A stretch of DNA of 49,140 nucleotides from assembly GCA_023251775.1 (NCBI GenBank), contig JAHEYC010000017.1, positions 1 through 49,140 of the forward strand, read 5' to 3'. A program made the position numbers and the translations under genes. This document shows, one piece after another, positions 9,014 through 17,738 of the stretch. This DNA is from Sphingobacteriaceae bacterium. GTDB taxonomy: Bacteria; Bacteroidota; Bacteroidia; B-17B0; Aurantibacillaceae. The notes under the pieces are model-generated. The model worked only from the letters and a program-made list of their open reading frames with translations. It was not told where the DNA came from and did no database searches. Within the stretch, counting starts at the first letter, position 1, and each line of letters opens with the position of its first letter.

Positions 9014-9802
9014 ATGGCTAAATTAGGAAAAGTACAAGGCTTTAAGAGGTACTTACACTTGGCATCTTGCTTCGGCGCTTCTATCGTAATTATTGGGGCT
9101 TTATTTAAGATCATGCACTGGCCGGGTGCATCTATCGCACTTATTGGAGGTCTTGGTACAGAGGCTATTCTTTTCGCGTTATTCGGAATCGATATTCCTC
9201 ATGAGGAGGTTGACTGGACTTTAGCTTATCCTGAATTAGCAGGTATGGGTCATGAAGAACCAGAGCATGGTAACGGTTTACCTGTTTCTCAACAATTAGA
9301 TAAAATGTTGGAAGAGGCGAAGATCGGTCCTGAATTGATCGAAAGCTTAGGGGTTGGAATGAAAACTTTAAGCGAGTCGGCAAATAAAATTGGTGACATC
9401 TCCGATGCACATACTGCAACCAGCGAATACGTAAAAAGCGTTAATGCTGCTTCTGCTAACGTTTCTACTTTAGCTGATACATATAGAACTGCCGCTAAAA
9501 CTATGGAAGACCTTGCAAATTCAAATGATGCAGGTTATTCAATTGGCGAGTCATTAAATAAAGTTTCTAAGAACCTTTCTGCTTTAAATGCAACTTACGA
9601 ATTGCAATTACAAGGAAGCAAAGATCACTTGGATGCTACCAATAAATTCTATGACGGATTGCACGATCTAATGAAGAATCTTCACGATTCAGTGGAAGAT
9701 ACTCGTAAGTATCGTCAAGAAATGTCTTCATTGTCAAATAACTTAGGTGCCTTGAATACAATTTATGGCAACATGTTAAGTGCAATGAATTACAACAAGT
9801 AA
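9014..9802 (+). CDS. gldL: T9SS inner-membrane motor protein GldL (PorL)
   Basis: GldL is the proton-channel half of the GldLM motor that powers type IX secretion and gliding. The 262 residues begin with two closely spaced membrane helices (about 14-32 and 38-58) around the loop KIMHWPGAS. E50 in GLGTEAILFALFG aligns with the membrane glutamate (E49 in F. johnsoniae GldL) that couples proton flow. After PHEEVDWTLAYPELAGM comes a long soluble helical region (about 90-262) rich in Asn, Ser and Thr that is predicted to be cytoplasmic coiled coil. The gene lies 63 bases after gldK and has its own AT-rich leader. Confidence 0.95.
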   Translation: MAKLGKVQGFKRYLHLASCFGASIVIIGALFKIMHWPGASIALIGGLGTEAILFALFGIDIPHEEVDWTLAYPELAGMGHEEPEHGNGLPVSQQLDKMLEEAKIGPELIESLGVGMKTLSESANKIGDISDAHTATSEYVKSVNAASANVSTLADTYRTAAKTMEDLANSNDAGYSIGESLNKVSKNLSALNATYELQLQGSKDHLDATNKFYDGLHDLMKNLHDSVEDTRKYRQEMSSLSNNLGALNTIYGNMLSAMNYNK

Positions 9803-9809
9803 TTATTAT

Positions 9810-9850
9810 GTAATGATTCCCGTAACTTTTGAAGGTTATGGGGTTATTAC
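9810..9850 (+). other. imperfect hairpin in the gldL-gldM gap
   Basis: The two 17-base arms at 9810-9826 and 9834-9850 pair with a few mismatches (outer GTAAT with ATTAC, inner CCC with GGG, then TAAC with GGTTA). No T run follows, so it is not an obvious terminator. It could stabilise the gldL message or set the GldL:GldM ratio, which is far from 1:1 in the motor (5:2). This is inference. Confidence 0.4.
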
Positions 9851-9895
9851 GTTCATAAAGAAATTAATTTTTAACTATAAAGAAACTATAACAAA

Positions 9896-11539
9896 ATGAG
9901 CGGAGGCAAAGAAACCCCTAGGCAGAAGATGATCGGGATGATGTACTTAGTACTCACTGCACTTCTGGCTATGAACGTATCAAAACAAATTTTAAAGGGT
10001 TATGTAACCGTTAACGAGAGTATGGAGCATAGCAAGAAGAACCTTACCACTAACAACAAATTGGTAATGGAAGCTTTTCAAAATACCATCAACGGTAACC
10101 CGGCTGCAAAACCTTATTATGATAAAGCTGTAGAAGCTGAACAAAGAATAAAGGAAGTAGTAAAATACATCGATGGCATAAAAAAGATCGTGTTTGAGGA
10201 AACCGAGAAATTAGGAGGTGGAGACACAATGCAATTAAGATTTGCACCCTCTCTTGATAATTATGACATACCAACGCATATTTTAATAGGTAGTGACGCT
10301 GCAACACCTGAGAATAAACCAAACTCTGCGTTAGAGTTGAAGAGTAAAATGGATGGTTTAATGAATGGTTTAATTGCACAATTAGATGGAATGCAAGCTG
10401 ACAAGAAAACTAAATTCTTGCCGGAGATCTATAACAACTTGAAGAAAAAGTTGACCGACATGAAACCACACGACAGCGGTGCTGAAGAAGATGGAATCAA
10501 AATGACTTGGGATGTTGAGAACTTCTATCACTTACCTGAAGCTGCGGTTATCACTAACTTAAACAAAATGCAAGCCGACCTTTTGAACTTAGAAGCTGAG
10601 ATCTTAGGTGAGTATAGTGCTGCATCCGGTAAATTAGCGATCAAATTTGACAAGTTAACTGCAAAAGTAATTGCACCTTCTTCTTACATTCAAGCTGGTC
10701 AACCGTATAAAGCCGACGTATTTTTAGCTGCGTCTTCAAGTGCTTTAGGTGATGAACAGATCCAAGTAAGTATTGGTAAGGATACTTTAACCGGTGCCGG
10801 TAACGACAAAGTAAAACTCGAAATGGGTATGGGTAAAATTGAACTTCCAACAGGTGGCGTTGGTGAACAAAACCACACAGGTGTGATCATGTTCAAAAAG
10901 CCCGATGGTACTGTTGAACCTTATCCTTACCATTTATCCTACATGGTAGCTGCGCCTTCTGCTGCGGTTGCTTTGGATAAAATGAACGTATTCTATATTG
11001 GTGTTCCAAACCCAATCAGTGTATCTGCGGGTGGTGTGGCTCCAAGTGAGCTTTCTGTTTCAGGAAGCGGTGGTATCAAATTAGCACCTAAAGGTGGTGC
11101 TGGTAAATATGAAGTTACCGCTACTACTCCGGGTTCTGTTACTATTAGCGTTTCTGCTAAAACTAAAGACGGAATGAAACCTCAAGGTACATTCAAATTC
11201 CGTGTGAAGAAAATTCCAGATCCGGTTGCAAAAGTTGGTGGTAAATCAGGTAACGTAGATATGAAGAAGATCGAACTTTCTTCTATCGGTGGTGTTGTTG
11301 CCGATCTTCCCGGTTTCGACTTTGAAGCAAAATTCGTTGTTGTATCTTTTGAATTAACAGCCGTTGTAAAAGGGGTGTTGAAATCAGAAGCATGTTCTGG
11401 TAATAGTCTTTCGAGTGGTGCTCGTCAGATATTAGCAACTGCCGGAGTTAACAGTAAAATATTTGTTGAGAACGTTAAAGCAAAAGGTCCTGATGGATCT
11501 ATTAGGAATATACCAGGCGTTACAATAAAAGTAAAATAA
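9896..11539 (+). CDS. gldM: T9SS motor protein GldM (PorM)
   Basis: GldM forms a periplasm-spanning dimer that turns within the GldL pentamer and contacts the GldKN ring. The 547 residues start with SGGKETPRQKMIGMMYLVLT, the conserved cytoplasmic tail and single membrane helix (about 12-30). The periplasmic part follows with helical domain D1 (about 35-230) and three beta-rich domains. Family blocks include the ALLAMNVSKQILKGYV stretch after the helix, VMFKKPDG-like strands, YMVAAPSAAVALDKMNVFYI and GVPNPISVSAGG. The C-terminus ends in a short strand, IPGVTIKVK. Length is close to that of characterised GldM. gldN starts 5 bases after the stop codon. Confidence 0.95.
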   Translation: MSGGKETPRQKMIGMMYLVLTALLAMNVSKQILKGYVTVNESMEHSKKNLTTNNKLVMEAFQNTINGNPAAKPYYDKAVEAEQRIKEVVKYIDGIKKIVFEETEKLGGGDTMQLRFAPSLDNYDIPTHILIGSDAATPENKPNSALELKSKMDGLMNGLIAQLDGMQADKKTKFLPEIYNNLKKKLTDMKPHDSGAEEDGIKMTWDVENFYHLPEAAVITNLNKMQADLLNLEAEILGEYSAASGKLAIKFDKLTAKVIAPSSYIQAGQPYKADVFLAASSSALGDEQIQVSIGKDTLTGAGNDKVKLEMGMGKIELPTGGVGEQNHTGVIMFKKPDGTVEPYPYHLSYMVAAPSAAVALDKMNVFYIGVPNPISVSAGGVAPSELSVSGSGGIKLAPKGGAGKYEVTATTPGSVTISVSAKTKDGMKPQGTFKFRVKKIPDPVAKVGGKSGNVDMKKIELSSIGGVVADLPGFDFEAKFVVVSFELTAVVKGVLKSEACSGNSLSSGARQILATAGVNSKIFVENVKAKGPDGSIRNIPGVTIKVK

Positions 11540-11544
11540 ACCAT

Positions 11545-12387
11545 ATGAAACGTAACATTTTAATAGTAATGGCTCTCCTTGTTTTCGGACAAGTGTTTTC
11601 TCAGGGGCCAACCATTTTTAATCCCGGTGATTATAAAGATGGAATTTACGATAAAGAAAATGCTATTAATAGGAAATTCATTCCTTATACTCACCTGCGT
11701 GAGGGAGATGTTACGTGGGAAAAACGCGTTTGGCGCGATGTTGACATGCGTGAAAAGCTAAATCACCAGTTATATTATCCAATTGAGACCTTAGCAAGCA
11801 GGATATCGTTATTTCAAGTATTGTCTAAATACATTCTAAAAGGTGAATTGTTGGCTTTTGGTGATGAGGAATTCGTTTCTCCATTAGAGTTATCACAAAT
11901 TCGCGATAAGATAAAAAAATGCGACTCGTTAGATGAGAGTAATGTGGATGCTGAAGGTAACGAGATCATCACCAAAGTATTTAAATGTGACTCAACTTCG
12001 ATCTTCCGTAATATTCGTTTGTACCGCTTAAAAGAGGATTGGTTCTTCGATAAACAAAAATCAGTACTTGAAGTTCGTATACTTGGTATGGGTGTGTTCA
12101 CTTACGATGAAGAAAAAGAAGCGGTAAAAGAACAATTCTGGGTGTATTTCCCTGCTTGTCGTCCTTTATTTGCTAAACACGAGGTGTTCAATCCAAAGAA
12201 TGATAGCGAAAGACGTACGTTCGAAGATATCTTCTGGAAAAGACAATTTGCAAGTACTATAACTAAAGAAACTAACGCTTACGACCGTTCTATTATTCAA
12301 TATGCAAGAGGTATTGACGCCCTTTTAGAAAGCGATCGCATCAAAGGCGATATCTTCCGTTGGGAACATGACCTATGGCATTTCTAA
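11545..12387 (+). CDS. gldN: T9SS periplasmic ring protein GldN (PorN)
   Basis: GldN binds GldK beneath the outer membrane to form the large T9SS ring. The 280 residues begin with a signal peptide ending at FSQ (about residue 20). The mature part carries DVTWEKRVWRDVDMREKLNH, then YYPIE and a central region ending in KEDWFFDKQKSVLEVRILGM. It continues with KEQFWVYFPACRPLFAKHEVFNP and ERRTFEDIFWKRQF, all characteristic of GldN/PorN. Last gene of the operon; a strong terminator follows within 18 bases. Confidence 0.95.
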   Translation: MKRNILIVMALLVFGQVFSQGPTIFNPGDYKDGIYDKENAINRKFIPYTHLREGDVTWEKRVWRDVDMREKLNHQLYYPIETLASRISLFQVLSKYILKGELLAFGDEEFVSPLELSQIRDKIKKCDSLDESNVDAEGNEIITKVFKCDSTSIFRNIRLYRLKEDWFFDKQKSVLEVRILGMGVFTYDEEKEAVKEQFWVYFPACRPLFAKHEVFNPKNDSERRTFEDIFWKRQFASTITKETNAYDRSIIQYARGIDALLESDRIKGDIFRWEHDLWHF

Positions 12388-12404
12388 TATCTTGAAAACT
12401 TTGA

Positions 12405-12433
12405 AACCCTCGAGCGATCCTCGAGGGTTTTTT
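12405..12433 (+). terminator. Rho-independent terminator of the T9SS operon
   Basis: CCCTCGA pairs with TCGAGGG around a 7-base loop (GCGATCC) and is followed by six T. It lies directly after the gldN stop codon. Confidence 0.92.
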
Positions 12434-12438
12434 ATTTC

Positions 12439-12561
12439 CCATACCTCTGAAAATTTATCATTTCTTCGTTGGACTTCGAGCATGGAATCCTCATTTACGT
12501 TTAGTAAACTCCGGTTCCATGCTCTCGTCCGCCTCGAACTGATAAATTTTGAGAGGTATGG
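12439..12561. repeat. 123-bp long palindromic element
   Basis: Outer arms 12439-12460 and 12540-12561 match in 21 of 22 bases (CCATACCTCT with AGAGGTATGG, then AAATTTATCA with TGATAAATTT). Middle arms GAGCATGGAA (12478-12487) and TTCCATGCTC (12515-12524) pair. The apex TTTAC-5 bases-GTAAA is centred on the same base, so the whole element folds as one long hairpin. An apparent 73-codon reading frame at 12368-12589 is only this palindrome read through. No coding capacity; origin as a dispersed palindrome or MITE-like element is inferred. Confidence 0.8.
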
Positions 12562-12629
12562 TTTTAGGGCCTACGTCCGCCAAAAATGATACAATTTTGA
12601 AAGGCGCCCGTCCCCGTAATTCCATCGAT

Positions 12630-12830
12630 GCGTGAGGGTCCCGATAGCTATCGGGAGAGCCATTGTTTGAGCTCCTTTTTTATTTCTTGTGCTTCCATGT
12701 TGATTTTAGCGCAAGAAATGAAAAAGAGCGAGGTGGCCCTTCGATAAACTCAGGATAAACTCCAGCCCGACCCTATGAAGTGAAAAACTTCAATCGTATG
12801 TCCGGTTTTTCATTTCATGGGGGCACGCCC
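12630..12830 (-). repeat. structured repeat element, copy 1 (201 bp)
   Basis: Read on the minus strand it begins GGGCGTGCCCCC and ends GGGACCCTCACGC, so GCGTG at one end pairs with CACGC at the other. Inside are a hairpin (GTTTTTCATTTCAT arm at 12807-12820 region), GGGTCGGGCT, a second long helix (TTTTTATTTCTTGTGC with GCGCAAGAAATGAAAAA), and the palindrome CCCGATAGCTATCGGG at 12640-12655. The same framework recurs at 34806-34931. This copy is longer because of extra sequence near 12735-12762 (CTTCGATAAACTCAGGATAA). It fills a gap without genes and may be transcribed as a small structured RNA or act as a dispersed repeat. Confidence 0.7.
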
Positions 12831-12865
12831 AAATAATTAAACTCTTTTTACTCTTTAGATCGCTA

Positions 12866-12894
12866 AATAAAAATCCCGGTCTTTCAACCGGGAT
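12866..12894 (-). terminator. Rho-independent terminator after the lipoprotein gene
   Basis: On the minus strand ATCCCGGT pairs with ACCGGGAT around a 6-base loop, and a T run follows (TTTTTATTT). It lies 24 bases beyond the stop codon at 12918. Confidence 0.85.
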
Positions 12895-12917
12895 CTTACA
12901 TCGTTTTTAATAAAGAA

Positions 12918-13781
12918 TTACATTGTTAGTTTAGTGCGTAAAGCGTAGATCTTCTCACTTATCGATTTGAATTTTGCCGCCGTCATATCCTCGGGCTTCT
13001 TAACATTATTGATCTCTTTGTGAATAGCTCTGAATTCCGAATTCATGTCTTGTGCTTCTTTTTTGTCCTTATGATCATCCATTACGGTCACCAAATTCCC
13101 AAGGTGAAAGCGCTGATCCCAAAGATGTTTACGTCCTTTTGCTTTTACAGCCTCATCCGTTGCTTTATCGGTTATTTTACATGCTAAATAAAGACTCTCT
13201 AGCCATCCGCCAGAGAATACGGTTGACGCTGTATATAAGCGCTCGTTGGTGCGTAAATAACTATCACTCTTAATTAAGATCTCATCCAATATCTGAAGCA
13301 ATGAATCTTTACTTGCTAAATTCTTCTCTGCTCTTTTTCCTATCATTTGATCAACAGCACCTTTTAATCCTAGGGCATCAGAAGTGATCAGAACTGTTTT
13401 CATGTATTTCAATACATCTTCACCACGTTCATTTACGATAGCATAACACATATCAATATTGTAAATACCTAAGTTCACAGCCTTAGAGAACTCAGAGCTG
13501 TAATTCTTTCCTTTTTTAGGATCGTTCATCAACGATTGGTCATAATCAATTCCCCATTTTGAAAGCTCATCAATGCTTGCTGCAGGTGAGGGTATGTTTG
13601 CTAAAGCAAAATCGAATTTGAATTTTGCAACATCATCAACCGTTACAGGAGTTGTGTCTTTTGCAACTTGCGCAACGCTGTCTGTAATGCCCTTGTCTTC
13701 AGCTTGAGTTTCGCCACCACCACACGATGACAGTAAAACAATGCTTAATGAAGCTACGGCGAATGACTTTAAATTTCTCAT
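12918..13781 (-). CDS. hypothetical lipoprotein
   Basis: The reading frame is open up to 13940, but the start at 13781 is chosen because it gives a lipoprotein signal peptide, MRNLKSFAVASLSIVLLSSC, with C20 as the lipid site. The longer version would overlap the next gene and hide the signal. The 287-residue product has no family I recognise. The mature part is helical and charged, with an acidic linker at 21-50 and blocks such as NLGIYNIDMCYAIVNERGED and GGWLESLYLACKITDKATDE. It most likely faces the periplasm. It is the last gene before a terminator and lies 142 bases downstream of the spermidine-synthase-like gene. Confidence 0.8.
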   Translation of the reverse strand: MRNLKSFAVASLSIVLLSSCGGGETQAEDKGITDSVAQVAKDTTPVTVDDVAKFKFDFALANIPSPAASIDELSKWGIDYDQSLMNDPKKGKNYSSEFSKAVNLGIYNIDMCYAIVNERGEDVLKYMKTVLITSDALGLKGAVDQMIGKRAEKNLASKDSLLQILDEILIKSDSYLRTNERLYTASTVFSGGWLESLYLACKITDKATDEAVKAKGRKHLWDQRFHLGNLVTVMDDHKDKKEAQDMNSEFRAIHKEINNVKKPEDMTAAKFKSISEKIYALRTKLTM

Positions 13782-13923
13782 AATTATAGAGGGTTTAACT
13801 TCAACAAATATATTACTTTTGTTCAGAAATCCGCCTAATTCCTTACAAAATTTAATCACAGTAAAGCTCAAAATTGAGGCAATTGACATTCTTGAGTAGT
13901 GTGCGGAACGAATAGGGGCTTGG

Positions 13924-14583
13924 TCAAGCTTTTTTTCCAACGACTACCGTATTGGTATTTTCAACCGTATTGAATCGCTCTATTTTACATGAGCCATTTA
14001 AAAAGGGAAGTAAAGTGGATAATTGTTGCTCACAGTTCTCATTTGAAATACCGGCATTAAAAATAAAACATCCATTCTTGGTCATAAGTTGAATAGCATT
14101 ATTCCAAAATTGTTCCGAATAAAAAACATCTGGTACAATTGCATCAATGTAAATGTCTACTATCAGAAGGTCGAATTTTTTAGAATTATTCTTTACATAC
14201 TCATTAGCATCCTTATGTACAATTTCTAAATTTGGATCATCTTTAAGTCCAAATTCGTTCACTGCTATATCAATTACCGTTTTGTCTATTTCAACTGCAG
14301 TAATTTTGCCTGCAGATCCAACATCATTTCGAAGGGTTTGAATAACGCTGCCTCCGCCAAGTCCGAGCAATAGAATGGTTTCAACTTTGCTAAGATCAAC
14401 TTTGCTAAGACCAAATTTTAAGATGCGTTGTAAAGAGCCATACGAATAATTAGCATTGGCACTATCTAAAAGTTTTCTTCCTCTGCTATACGTTAACTCC
14501 AACAGCCCATTTTGTTCTGTTCTTACTTTCGTAGTAATAGGATAAAAATAACTTAGAAACTTTATGAAAATATTGGATCTCAT
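13924..14583 (-). CDS. spermidine-synthase-like methyltransferase-fold protein
   Basis: The 219 residues contain a class I Rossmann methyltransferase-type fold of the spermine/spermidine synthase group. Motif I is ILLLGLGGGSVIQTL (about 69-83), followed by the acidic ITAVEIDKTVIDIA and the motif FDLLIVDIYIDA. In true aminopropyltransferases this last motif carries the catalytic aspartate. The N-terminal tetramerisation domain is short, and the polyamine-site residues I would expect are not obvious, so substrate use is uncertain. It may be a SpeE-like protein rather than genuine spermidine synthase. No speD or arginine decarboxylase gene is nearby. It precedes the lipoprotein gene on the same strand. 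Confidence 0.75.
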   Translation of the reverse strand: MRSNIFIKFLSYFYPITTKVRTEQNGLLELTYSRGRKLLDSANANYSYGSLQRILKFGLSKVDLSKVETILLLGLGGGSVIQTLRNDVGSAGKITAVEIDKTVIDIAVNEFGLKDDPNLEIVHKDANEYVKNNSKKFDLLIVDIYIDAIVPDVFYSEQFWNNAIQLMTKNGCFIFNAGISNENCEQQLSTLLPFLNGSCKIERFNTVENTNTVVVGKKA

Positions 14584-14602
14584 TAATGAAGGTTGATCAT
14601 CC

Positions 14603-14644
14603 TATAAAAATAAAAGATCCTCCCAACATTAAGCAAGGAGGATC
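14603..14644 (-). terminator. Rho-independent terminator after trxA
   Basis: On the minus strand GATCCTCC pairs with GGAGGATC around a 13-base loop, and a T-rich tract follows (TTTTATTTTTAT). It starts 18 bases after the trxA stop and separates it from the gene downstream. Confidence 0.85.
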
Positions 14645-14661
14645 CAATGAATAAAATTAGT

Positions 14662-14979
14662 TTATAATTGCGCTTGTAGTTTAGCTGCCAATTGTGCTTT
14701 TGGAGCAACACCCACTTGCTTATCTACAACCTGTCCGTTCTTAAAATATAAAAGAGTAGGGATGTTACGAATTCCGTATTTCATGCTGATATCAGCGTTG
14801 TGATCAACATTTACTTTTCCAACGATCGCTTTTCCGTCGTATTCTTTTGCCAGTTCTTCAACTACAGGACCAACCATGCGGCAAGGACCGCACCATTCTG
14901 CCCAAAAATCTAATAATACCGGTTTATCGCTTTTTAAAACTAATTCGTCAAAGTTCGCGTCTGTTATTTCTAATGCCAT
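14662..14979 (-). CDS. trxA: thioredoxin
   Basis: Cytoplasmic disulfide reductase that serves ribonucleotide reductase, peroxiredoxins and methionine sulfoxide reductases. The 105 residues have the complete thioredoxin fold with the active site WCGPC at 29-33, [19 protein letters not shown] around it, and the cis-proline loop [13 protein letters not shown]. There is no signal peptide, so this is the cytosolic form rather than a periplasmic TlpA- or ResA-type protein. Transcribed alone: a terminator follows, and about 100 bases separate it from the gene upstream. Confidence 0.96.
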   Translation of the reverse strand: MALEITDANFDELVLKSDKPVLLDFWAEWCGPCRMVGPVVEELAKEYDGKAIVGKVNVDHNADISMKYGIRNIPTLLYFKNGQVVDKQVGVAPKAQLAAKLQAQL

Positions 14980-15080
14980 AATAAATTATTTTTTATAAGG
15001 TTTGTCTTTCAATAATCGTTCCATTCAAAGTTAAGGTCTTTATGTCACAAAACCATGACATAAGCACCGGTTTTTGAGCA

Positions 15081-17654
15081 TTAATTAACAGTATTTTTCT
15101 TTTTATACTCAAAAAACAAGCTAAGTCCGATGCTTAGGAATAAAATGGCAGAGCCCGCCATAGCAATACTGTTGCCGGTTTGATAAGTTTTAGGTTCAAA
15201 CTTAAATTCCACTTTGTGTTTTCCGGCAGGCACTAACATTGTACGCAAAACATAATTTCCGCAAGCGTGAGGTTTTAATTGTCCGTCAACATACGCATTC
15301 CATCCAAACGGATAATATATTTCCGAAAACACTGCCATTTGTTCGGCTGCAGTTTCACTTTCGTACGTTAAATGATTTGGTTGGTACGACATAAGTTTAA
15401 TACTTCCTTGTCCATCATATGTTTCCTTGTAAGGAACTTCTGCTTTAAATTTTTCTTGTACAACTAAGTCTCGTTTTGTATTTGTTTTATAAAGTTCCGT
15501 GATCTCATCATCAGAATTCGCTACCGTTTTTACATTCCTCACGAACCATGCATTTCCATTAGCTTTTGAGTTTGTGAATGGCACAGCTCCTCCTTCGCCA
15601 CCGGGAAGAATAAAATATTTTGTATTTAGCATATTGATCACGTTCAATTTCGAAAGTAATTCATCCATTAAACTATCATTACCTAATGCTTTATTAGCGC
15701 CGGCATAGAACGTACTTATCTCTTTGGATATATGAAAATCCACTAACTCTTGATATTTTTTAAGTTTAGCGCCATGATATCCTCCAATTGATTGATGATA
15801 ATAAGAGGTTGATGCATCATTGAATGTATTCACCGTTAAATTTAATACACGATTATTCAATCCTTTATCTTCTAATATTTTTTCATCAGCCGAACTTTTT
15901 TGAGATACATCTTGCATGTTCTGCATTTTTGGAACAAATGAACTTGCATCCAAATAGCGTATATCAACTGTCCAAAGATCGATCAAAATAAAAATACCCA
16001 AGGCGGCAAGTAAGATCTCGCGTTTAATTTTGTTTGTATAGAATAAATAAATAAAAACGGCAGCCATTAAAATAAAAATAAGCGAACGCATAGCGTCCGA
16101 TCTAAATATGGCTTCCCGCGCTTTTTCAAGCTCGGGCATCATTTGTGCGACATAAGGTTTTACTTGTGCTTCAGGATTTCCGCCTTTGGTAAATTCTTGC
16201 ACTAACATGGCTTCTTCGTTTGTTCCGCTGAAGGTATTGAACATAGATGGCGCGAAATAACATAGCAAACAAAAACCACCAATAATACTGGTAGAAATAA
16301 AGAAAAGTTTTTTTAGCTCAATACCGTTCTTCGCAAAACGTAAGGTGATCTTATCGCTCCAGTTCTTGTGTTTTAATAATTCATTTACTGCTAAAATGGC
16401 CATAAGTGGAATAGTAAGTTCGGCAACGATCAATATCATACTCACGGCGCGAAATTTATTGTATCCGGGAACATGGTCCATAAAAAAATCACTCAGCCAT
16501 TTATAATTACTTCCCCAACTTAATGCAACGGTGAGTAATGTTGCAAAGAACAAAGGCCATTTTAAATTATTCTTCACCACAAACATTCCTAAAAATGCAA
16601 GGAAAATAACAATAGCACCAATGTAAACCGGTCCGCTTGTAAAAGGTTGGTCGCCAAAATACGAATACATAGAACCAACTTGCTCTTTGTATTCAGGATC
16701 AACTTTTTTCAAAGCATTTGCATCGGTTTTTTTGATAGAACTGCTTGGACCTCCTTTAAAATTTGGAATTAAAAAAGTAAATGTTTCGCCAATACCATAA
16801 CTCCATTGCGTAGCGTAATCTTTATCTAAACCTGATGTAACATTATTCGCATTCTTCTGCAATTTTTCGTTTATCGTAAGATCAGTTCTTCCGCGCGTAC
16901 TCATTTTACCGTACTCATTTGTGCACATTAAATTTCCGGCGTTGGGTAAAACACCAATAAGTGATGCAGCAATAAATAAACCTAAAGCAATGGCAAATGG
17001 TTTTAAAGCTTTTGTACGGAATGCGCTGATGGCATAACCTAACACAACAAATCCAATTAAAATATAACCGTAATACGAGATCTGCACGTGATTGGCATTT
17101 AATTCCATGGCCGTGAAAAGCGCTGTAACAGCAAATCCCAGCCAGGTGCGACCGTTGAATAATAAAATAATTCCTCCAAGCAAGGCAGGCAAATAACCTA
17201 ATGCATTTGCTTTTGAATTATGTCCGGCTTCGATGATAATTAAAAAATAACTACTGAGTCCATATGCGAGTGCACCAACAATGGCGAGCCAAGGATCAAC
17301 CTTTAAACAGAGTAAGAGAATAAAAAATCCTAAAAAATACAAGAACATATATCCGGAAGGATGAGGTAAAAATAATTTAAATGCTGCATCCAATTTATTT
17401 ACCCAATTACCCGGGTAAAGTGTAGAAATTTGATACGCAGGCATTCCACCAAACATAGAATTTGTCCACAAAGGTTCTGCATCATTTTTTTCGCGGAAGT
17501 CGGCAATTTCCTTGCTCATTCCTTTGTGGCGATCAATATCACCTTGCTTTAATTCTTTACCGCTTAAGAGTGGTTTGAAAAAGAATAAAGTGAGTACTGC
17601 AAATAGAACAACGCCGGCAATGTATGGCATTAGGTCTTTTAAATTTAATTTCAT
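15081..17654 (-). CDS. YfhO family membrane protein (glycosyltransferase-like)
   Basis: The 857-residue product has about a dozen hydrophobic segments spread over residues 8-560, one more near the C-terminus (about 830-848), and a large extracytoplasmic domain at about 580-825. The N-terminal block PLLSGKELKQGDIDRHKGMS, then NSMFGGMPAYQIS and PNFKGGPSSS, fit the Bacteroidota YfhO family (GT-C-like fold). YfhO in Firmicutes is linked to glycosylation of lipoteichoic acid. The substrate in Bacteroidota is unknown, and a role in transferring sugars from a lipid carrier to an envelope product is inference. No glycosyltransferase cluster is adjacent. The C-terminal soluble part has a beta-rich segment ending AVFSEIYYPFGWNAYVDGQL, conserved in YfhO. 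Confidence 0.85.
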   Translation of the reverse strand: MKLNLKDLMPYIAGVVLFAVLTLFFFKPLLSGKELKQGDIDRHKGMSKEIADFREKNDAEPLWTNSMFGGMPAYQISTLYPGNWVNKLDAAFKLFLPHPSGYMFLYFLGFFILLLCLKVDPWLAIVGALAYGLSSYFLIIIEAGHNSKANALGYLPALLGGIILLFNGRTWLGFAVTALFTAMELNANHVQISYYGYILIGFVVLGYAISAFRTKALKPFAIALGLFIAASLIGVLPNAGNLMCTNEYGKMSTRGRTDLTINEKLQKNANNVTSGLDKDYATQWSYGIGETFTFLIPNFKGGPSSSIKKTDANALKKVDPEYKEQVGSMYSYFGDQPFTSGPVYIGAIVIFLAFLGMFVVKNNLKWPLFFATLLTVALSWGSNYKWLSDFFMDHVPGYNKFRAVSMILIVAELTIPLMAILAVNELLKHKNWSDKITLRFAKNGIELKKLFFISTSIIGGFCLLCYFAPSMFNTFSGTNEEAMLVQEFTKGGNPEAQVKPYVAQMMPELEKAREAIFRSDAMRSLIFILMAAVFIYLFYTNKIKREILLAALGIFILIDLWTVDIRYLDASSFVPKMQNMQDVSQKSSADEKILEDKGLNNRVLNLTVNTFNDASTSYYHQSIGGYHGAKLKKYQELVDFHISKEISTFYAGANKALGNDSLMDELLSKLNVINMLNTKYFILPGGEGGAVPFTNSKANGNAWFVRNVKTVANSDDEITELYKTNTKRDLVVQEKFKAEVPYKETYDGQGSIKLMSYQPNHLTYESETAAEQMAVFSEIYYPFGWNAYVDGQLKPHACGNYVLRTMLVPAGKHKVEFKFEPKTYQTGNSIAMAGSAILFLSIGLSLFFEYKKKNTVN

Positions 17655-17670
17655 TTGTGTTGTGTTTAAA

Positions 17671-17687
17671 GTTGATCAAGGATCAAC
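17671..17687. promoter_or_regulatory. short perfect inverted repeat before the yfhO-like gene
   Basis: GTTGATC-3 bases-GATCAAC, 17 bases upstream of the start codon at 17654. It could be an operator or a small hairpin in the 5' leader. Chance occurrence is not excluded. Confidence 0.25.
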
Positions 17688-17738
17688 GTACAAAATGTAT
17701 GCTTTATGATTTAAATTGTGTTAACAAGCGTTAATGCA

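Noticed and set aside
12368-12589. Open frame of 73 codons across the end of gldN and the palindrome
   Set aside because: It overlaps gldN out of frame and runs through both arms of a palindrome; no family features or start signal.
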